Of a DNA stretch of 64,000 nt, positions 59,137 to 64,000 are shown one piece after another. The DNA is from Xenorhabdus beddingii (GTDB lineage: Bacteria > Pseudomonadota > Gammaproteobacteria > Enterobacterales > Enterobacteriaceae). The stretch lies in NCBI RefSeq assembly GCF_002127545.1, contig NZ_MUBK01000005.1, positions 52,268 through 116,267 on the forward strand, read 5' to 3'. The position numbers and the translations under genes are program-made. Below the pieces are notes generated by a model, which worked only from the letters and a program-made list of their open reading frames with translations, was not told where the DNA came from and did no database searches. How positions within the stretch are numbered: the stretch's first letter is position 1; every line of letters starts with the position of its first letter.

Positions 59137-60480
59137 TTACCCTTCCAGCTCAATCTTAGTCAGCACGTCACGCAATACCGTACCGTACTCATATTTGCCG
59201 GGGCAAACATAGGTACACAGTGCCAAATCTTCCTCATCCAGCTCCAGACAACCCAGTGCCTGGGCACTGTCGGTATCGCCTGCGAGCAAGTCACGCAGCA
59301 GGTGCGTTGCCATAATATCCAGTGGCATCACACGCTCGTAGTTGCCAATCGGCACCATTGAACGTTCTCCGCCATTGGTGGTGGTTGAGAAGGCAAAGCG
59401 CTTGTTTTTCAGGAAGTGGCCCAATGTGGTACGGGTAATGGAGAACTTATTGATTCCCGGCGCTATCCAACCGAACAGCTCTTTTTGACGACCTTCAGTC
59501 AGAACTGAAACCAGTGTATGGAAACGACCAAGATAATGACGAACATCATCTGATTTTGTCCCCCACAGTACAGAACCAGAAACAAGGCGGTTGTCACCCT
59601 CTTTCAGTTGATTCTGGGTTAATTCCAGCAAATCAGCGCCCAGACGGGTGCGCACCAAACGGGGTGATTTAACCTGCGGCCCGGCCAGAGATACCACACG
59701 ATCAGCGTAAAGCTCACCTGTCGTAAATAGCTTACCGATGGCAATGACATCCTGATAGCCCAAATGCCATACGGTTTTTTTCGCACTGACAGATTCAATA
59801 AAATGAATATGGGTGCCAACCAAACCTGCGGGATGTGGACCCGCAAACTGGTTATAGGTGATTTGAGCGTTGTTTCCTGCTGTTGGAATATTCCCGGCAC
59901 CGTGGCAAACGTGGACTTTCCCCTCTGTCAATCTTGACAGAATATTCAGGCCATCAACAAAAGCCTCTTCCTGTGTTGCTATAACCACTAATGGATCAGC
60001 CGCCAGTGGCTGAGTATCCATTGCCGTTACGAAGATTGCCTTTGGTGTGGAACCGGGAGCAGGAGAACGACTGAAAGGACGTGTGCGCAATGCGGTCCAC
60101 AACCCGGATGCAAGCAGATTTTTTTCTACCTGCTCACGGCTCAGGTCAGCAAGCTCCGCACGATCATAACGATCAAACGTGACTTTCTCATCACCACTTA
60201 ATTCAATGACCACAGATTGCAGAACACGACGCTCACCACGTCCAATGGTTACCACTTTCCCGCTTGCGGGACTCGTGAAAACAACCCCTGGATTCTTCTT
60301 GTCTTCAAAAAGAATTTGCCCTTTTTTAACATGCTCACCTTCCTTAACCAGCATAGAAGGACGCATTCCAACATATTCTTCGCCCAGTAAAGCGACATGG
60401 CGAATTGTCGGACCGTCTTCTATAACTTGGGCAGGCGCTCCTGCTATCGGGAGGTTGAGTCCTTTTTTAATTTTAATCAT
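59137..60480 (-). CDS. nqrA: Na+-NQR subunit A
   Basis: 447 residues, cytoplasmic peripheral subunit that contacts NqrB near the quinone site. Begins [20 protein letters not shown]; contains [20 protein letters not shown] (biotinyl-lipoyl-like fold) and [22 protein letters not shown]. First gene of nqrABCDEF-apbE-nqrM. The complex couples NADH oxidation to Na+ export and replaces or complements complex I; it is absent from E. coli but present in Yersinia, Photorhabdus and relatives. Confidence 0.97.
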   Translation of the reverse strand: MIKIKKGLNLPIAGAPAQVIEDGPTIRHVALLGEEYVGMRPSMLVKEGEHVKKGQILFEDKKNPGVVFTSPASGKVVTIGRGERRVLQSVVIELSGDEKVTFDRYDRAELADLSREQVEKNLLASGLWTALRTRPFSRSPAPGSTPKAIFVTAMDTQPLAADPLVVIATQEEAFVDGLNILSRLTEGKVHVCHGAGNIPTAGNNAQITYNQFAGPHPAGLVGTHIHFIESVSAKKTVWHLGYQDVIAIGKLFTTGELYADRVVSLAGPQVKSPRLVRTRLGADLLELTQNQLKEGDNRLVSGSVLWGTKSDDVRHYLGRFHTLVSVLTEGRQKELFGWIAPGINKFSITRTTLGHFLKNKRFAFSTTTNGGERSMVPIGNYERVMPLDIMATHLLRDLLAGDTDSAQALGCLELDEEDLALCTYVCPGKYEYGTVLRDVLTKIELEG

Positions 60481-60912
60481 AAGATTTGCACAAGTTTATC
60501 AGTTAAATCATATGCTACAGATACCCTGCGGTATTTCCTTGGGGTAATGCAGCGACTTCAGTAATAAAAAACACCTTGAGCGACATTGGTCTCAAGTTAT
60601 TCATTCCGATAATCGTTACAATTTTCTCTTAAGTTTCGCCGGCGGTAATTCTAACATCTCCCCTACAGACTGTCTGATTAATCAAGTGACTTAGCTCAAG
60701 CAAATGGGAATAATTTCTCTGCTGAACCGTCAACTATTCGGTAAAGGCGAATTCAACCCTCATCTTTCCCGACAATAGACTATTTTTTGAACGAAAAATA
60801 ACTTCACAGGGGCTGGATATCACTGCTATCTTTTACCCAACATTTCATCAAACGATGACAATCCTGCACCCGATATTTCATCAATTAATTACCCTTTTTA
60901 CACGGTTATGTT
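60481..60912. other. Divergent promoter region nqrA / dpaA
   Basis: 432 bp without an ORF on its own; must carry both promoters. I could not assign -10/-35 pairs or a regulator site with confidence. Confidence 0.4.
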
Positions 60913-61662
60913 ATGAAGAAAACGGTTTTTTATCTTTCATTATGCCTATTGTTATTACCTGTGCCGCTTTTTGCCACCACACAAAATCGTTTATTGTGGC
61001 CCGGGCTATCAACCGAACGGCCACCCTTAAAACACATTGGCGCCGAAATTTTCATTCAGATATTCAAAGAAGAGAAACTTCTTGAGCTTTATACCAAGGA
61101 CGAAGAGGGTCGTTATCAATTGACCCAAAGCTACCCTATCTGTAATTACTCCGGTGGGCTGGGACCCAAAACACGAAAAGGTGATTTCAAAAGCCCGGAA
61201 GGGTTTTACCATGTCAGCCTGAAACAGTTAAAGCCGGATAGCCGCTATTATCGGGCCATTAATCTGGGCTTTCCCAATGAATTCGATAAATCCAAAGGTT
61301 ATTCCGGCAATAACTTAATGATCCATGGCGAATGTCAATCCATTGGCTGTTATGCCATGACCAATCGCTATATGGATGAAATATACCAATACGCGGAAAA
61401 AGCACTCTATCATGGACAGCCTGAAATTAAGATCAATATTTACCCTTTCAGGATGACACCACAGAATATGAGGCAACATAAAAATAACGGTAATTACCCT
61501 TTCTGGAAACAATTACAGCCCGCCTATGAGCAGTTTGCCAAAACAGGCATCCCTGCCACGATCAACGTAATAGGCGGGCGATATAGTGTTAACCCAAAAC
61601 CTGAAAACCCGTCACCTTTCTGGAATACCCGATCAAGCGATACGATTACCCAAGTGAAATAA
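60913..61662 (+). CDS. dpaA: Murein-lipoprotein-cleaving L,D-transpeptidase-like protein DpaA (YafK/LdtF)
   Basis: 249 residues with a Sec signal peptide (about 1-21, cut after LFA) and a YkuD-type domain. The catalytic motif is HGECQSIGCYAM with His138 and Cys146. The E. coli homologue cleaves the peptidoglycan-to-Lpp link rather than making cross-links, acting in the periplasm. Its last 30 bp overlap the end of convergent yafJ. Same neighbours (yafJ, gmhA, fadE) as in E. coli. Confidence 0.94.
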   Translation: MKKTVFYLSLCLLLLPVPLFATTQNRLLWPGLSTERPPLKHIGAEIFIQIFKEEKLLELYTKDEEGRYQLTQSYPICNYSGGLGPKTRKGDFKSPEGFYHVSLKQLKPDSRYYRAINLGFPNEFDKSKGYSGNNLMIHGECQSIGCYAMTNRYMDEIYQYAEKALYHGQPEIKINIYPFRMTPQNMRQHKNNGNYPFWKQLQPAYEQFAKTGIPATINVIGGRYSVNPKPENPSPFWNTRSSDTITQVK

Positions 61663-62400
61663 CGCATAGTCACCCGATTCAATTCGGTGCCAATTTTCAT
61701 TTCCGGTTAAAGGTTGAGTGGCAATCACGGATACAACATCCCCTGACTGGGTATGCTGCTGAAAATCAATCTCAACATCCTGATCCAATAATTTGGCTTT
61801 CCCGAAAGGAGCACGACGAGTGATCCAATGTAATTGGGTCGAACAATAAGCCATGACAAATTCACCATCTGACAACAGCATATTGAAAACCCCTTTTTTC
61901 CTCAATTGGTCAGCCAAAGAGGCAATGAACTTAAAAACCGCAGACCAATTGGCAGGACGCTTAGGATATTTCAAGGATAATTGATGTAATATCCAGCAGA
62001 ATGCCCGTTCACTGTCGGTCTCACCAACCGGACGGTAATTGCCGGTTTTCAGCTTACTGTATCCCTTCAATTGTCCATTGTGGGCATAAGTCCAATATTT
62101 TCCCCATAGCTCACGGGTAAATGGATGGGTATTTGCCAGAGAAACACTGCCCCGGTTTGCCTGACGAATATGGGCCACAATCACTTTTGATTTGATCGGG
62201 TAGCCCTGCACAAATTGCGCCACAGGTGAGTAACAACTGGACTGGTGGTCTTTAAACGTCCTGTATCCCAATCCTTCGTAGAAAGTAATCCCCCAGCCAT
62301 CCTTATGAGGGCCGGTATGCCCTCCACGCTGAATCAAGCCACTCAGACTGAAAACAATATCTGTTGGCACATTGGCACTCATGCCAAGTAATTCACACAT
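61633..62400 (-). CDS. yafJ: Class II glutamine amidotransferase YafJ
   Basis: 255 residues, Ntn-type glutaminase domain: the nucleophile Cys2 in MCELLGMSANVP and GGHTGPHKDGWGITFYEG plus AHIRQANRGSVSLANTHPF are family hallmarks (Gn_AT_II / DUG3-like). The substrate and acceptor are unknown in E. coli as well. The gene's 3' end overlaps dpaA by 30 bp in convergent orientation, so its stop lies inside dpaA coding sequence. Confidence 0.93.
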   Translation of the reverse strand: MCELLGMSANVPTDIVFSLSGLIQRGGHTGPHKDGWGITFYEGLGYRTFKDHQSSCYSPVAQFVQGYPIKSKVIVAHIRQANRGSVSLANTHPFTRELWGKYWTYAHNGQLKGYSKLKTGNYRPVGETDSERAFCWILHQLSLKYPKRPANWSAVFKFIASLADQLRKKGVFNMLLSDGEFVMAYCSTQLHWITRRAPFGKAKLLDQDVEIDFQQHTQSGDVVSVIATQPLTGNENWHRIESGDYALFHLGNRIA

Positions 62401-62448
62401 TGCCTACCCCTAACGCTCACTCCTGACGCCTGTTCCTAACACAAGCAA

Positions 62449-63030
62449 TCAGGCGGTTACCATTTCTTTTTCAATCAACTGAATCAGGATATGAATCACT
62501 TTGATATGAATTTCCTGAATGCGATCAGCATAACCAAAATGCGGTACCCGAATTTCAACATCGGCTGTTCCTGCCATTTTTCCGCCATCCTTGCCCGTCA
62601 GGGTAATCACTTTCATTCCCTTGGCACGAGCGGCTTCCACGGCCCTGATGATATTGCCTGAATTCCCTGAAGTCGAAATGCCCAACAGGACATCACCTTT
62701 CTGGCCTACGGCTTCTAAGTAACGGGAAAATACATAATCATAACCAAAATCATTGCTCACGCAGGACAAATGGCTGGGATCGGAAATGGCAATCGCCGGA
62801 TATCCCGGACGGTTTTCGCGGTAACGGCCAGTCAGCTCTTCCGCAAAATGCATGGCATCGCAATGTGAGCCACCATTACCACAAGACAGCACTTTTCCTC
62901 CTGCCTTGAATGAATCAGCCAGCAAAACAGCCGCTTTTTGAATGGCGTCAATATTCGCATCATCGTTAAGGAATTTAGCCAGCGTGTCTGCGGCTTCAGA
63001 TAACTCACTACGGATCAGATCTTGATACAT
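62449..63030 (-). CDS. gmhA: Phosphoheptose isomerase GmhA (LpcA)
   Basis: 193 residues, SIS-domain zinc enzyme that converts sedoheptulose 7-phosphate to D-glycero-D-manno-heptose 7-phosphate for the LPS inner core. Motifs [20 protein letters not shown]-type block (about 50-70), [18 protein letters not shown] and the C-terminal [13 protein letters not shown] are conserved. An in-frame ATG three codons upstream is only 1 nt from AGGAG; the start at [10 protein letters not shown] leaves a 10-nt spacing and matches E. coli. Divergent from fadE. Confidence 0.97.
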   Translation of the reverse strand: MYQDLIRSELSEAADTLAKFLNDDANIDAIQKAAVLLADSFKAGGKVLSCGNGGSHCDAMHFAEELTGRYRENRPGYPAIAISDPSHLSCVSNDFGYDYVFSRYLEAVGQKGDVLLGISTSGNSGNIIRAVEAARAKGMKVITLTGKDGGKMAGTADVEIRVPHFGYADRIQEIHIKVIHILIQLIEKEMVTA

Positions 63031-63234
63031 GGAATTCATACTCCTGAAAGGTCTTCGGGATTAATAATATCTACCGTCCAGTGTAACGGATTCCCCCTCT
63101 TGAAAGAAGATATCCCCCCATCTCTGTGAAATTATTACGAGTGAAATTGAAATGACTTTGTGAGCTAGATTGTAATTAAGATGTAAATGTATTGATAAAA
63201 GCCTTTTCCTCATCTAAAAAAGAAGGACACACCT

Positions 63235-63251
63235 AACAGGTCAGACCTCTG
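63235..63251. promoter_or_regulatory. FadR-like operator of fadE
   Basis: AACAGGTCAGACCTCTG contains the palindromic core AGGTCAGACCT (63238-63248), close to the FadR core TGGTCNGACCA, 34 bp before the fadE ATG. It would repress fadE until long-chain acyl-CoA is present. Confidence 0.65.
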
Positions 63252-63284
63252 ACAACTCAACCTGAGATTTACAGGAGTTTTACT

Positions 63285-64000
63285 ATGACCGCTCTCAGCA
63301 TTATTTTGTTTTTAGTCTTGATTGGCGGGCTTTGTTACCGCAAAGTCAGCCTGACGCTCAGTAGCTTACTGCTTGTTGCCTATACATTGATTATGGGCAT
63401 AGCCGGCCTTTGGAGCTACTGGCTGCTGTTACCACTGGCGATTGTCCTATTCCCCCTGGTCTTCACGCCAATTCGCATTTCCTTATTTTCTGCCCCCGGC
63501 TTAAAAGCGTTCCGTAAGGTGATGCCAAGCATGTCCACCACAGAGAAAGAAGCGATTGACGCAGGAACAACATGGTGGGAAGGCGAACTGTTCCGTGGCA
63601 GCCCTGACTGGCAGAAACTGCACAATTATCCAAAACCACAGTTAACCGCTGAAGAACAGGCATTTATTGATGGCCCGGTAGAAGAAGCCTGCCGCATGGC
63701 CAATGATTTCGAAATCACCCATGAACTGGCAGACTTACCTCCAGAACTTTGGACTTACCTGAAGGAAAATCGTTTCTTTGCCATGATCATCAAGAAAGAA
63801 TACGGTGGTCTGGAGTTTTCCGCTTACGCCCAATCTCAGGTACTGCAAAAACTCGCCGGTGTATCGGGCATTCTGGCTATTACGGTCGGTGTACCTAACT
63901 CACTGGGGCCTGGCGAATTGTTGCAACACTACGGCACTGATGAACAGAAAAAACGTTACCTGCCCGGCCTTGCCCGTGGTGAAGAAATTCCCTGTTTTGC
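63285..64000 (+). CDS. fadE: Acyl-CoA dehydrogenase FadE (5' part)
   Basis: The frame opens at ATG ([20 protein letters not shown]) after AGGAG and remains open to the window end, about 238 codons of an expected 815. An N-terminal hydrophobic region with three helices (about 1-65) is typical of the membrane-associated enterobacterial FadE, followed by the acyl-CoA dehydrogenase N-domain ([36 protein letters not shown]). It catalyses the first dehydrogenation of beta-oxidation. Divergent from gmhA. Confidence 0.96.
   Translation, partial: MTALSIILFLVLIGGLCYRKVSLTLSSLLLVAYTLIMGIAGLWSYWLLLPLAIVLFPLVFTPIRISLFSAPGLKAFRKVMPSMSTTEKEAIDAGTTWWEGELFRGSPDWQKLHNYPKPQLTAEEQAFIDGPVEEACRMANDFEITHELADLPPELWTYLKENRFFAMIIKKEYGGLEFSAYAQSQVLQKLAGVSGILAITVGVPNSLGPGELLQHYGTDEQKKRYLPGLARGEEIPCF

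Noticed and set aside
60665-60682. 18-bp near match (17/18) to the rrn leader segment at 126-143
   Set aside because: No boxA, promoter or rRNA sequence around it, so it is treated as chance or a minor relic.

Overview
The window reads as chromosome of a gamma-proteobacterium of the Enterobacterales, most likely the Xenorhabdus/Photorhabdus side of the Morganellaceae. The proteins are near-identical in length and motif to E. coli housekeeping proteins and the gene order follows enterobacteria, but the DNA is more AT-rich than E. coli, a Na+-translocating NADH:quinone reductase operon is present, and degenerate ERIC-like elements occur between genes. The genus is an inference; no database was searched.

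Left part (1-18.4 kb). The window opens in the leader of an rRNA operon running leftward out of the window (P1, P2, boxA and a boxB-like hairpin are visible; 16S itself lies just outside). Then come clpB, pgeF and rluD (minus), divergent from bamD and raiA, followed by the aromatic amino acid block: pheL attenuator and pheA (plus) facing tyrA and aroF (minus, with TyrR-like boxes). A DcuB-type C4-dicarboxylate carrier, the rpsP-rimM-trmD-rplS operon, ffh, and ypjD-corB follow.

Middle (18.4-40.8 kb). An AT-rich insert holds one unrecognised 314-codon gene and a frameshifted partial paralogue. Next are luxS and gshA, with the sigma-E-type small RNA gene micA on the opposite strand between them, five tRNA-Arg(ACG) genes on an exact 162-bp period, tRNA-Ser(GCT), csrA, alaS, recA (LexA box; no recX in its usual place), pncC, lplT-aas, aroL, proB-proA, crl, frsA, gpt, pepD and dinB (LexA-like box).

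Right part (40.8-64 kb). Between dinB and the nqr operon, neighbours in related genomes as far as I recall, sits an accessory block of about 12 kb: an MFS transporter, the choline-to-glycine-betaine system (betT divergent from betIBA around a 24-bp perfect palindrome), a GNAT acetyltransferase, a coiled-coil lipoprotein, a TonB-dependent heme-type receptor and an ECF sigma factor with a strong Fur box but no recognisable anti-sigma gene. Then follow nqrABCDEF-apbE-nqrM (minus), dpaA, yafJ, gmhA and the 5' part of fadE behind a FadR-like site.

Across the window several intergenic spacers carry short direct tandem duplications, often 17 bp long (near 5.9, 35.5 and 54.6 kb; other unit lengths near 16.1, 49.3 and 52.5 kb). 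The most novel coding item is the 18.5-19.8 kb orphan gene pair.
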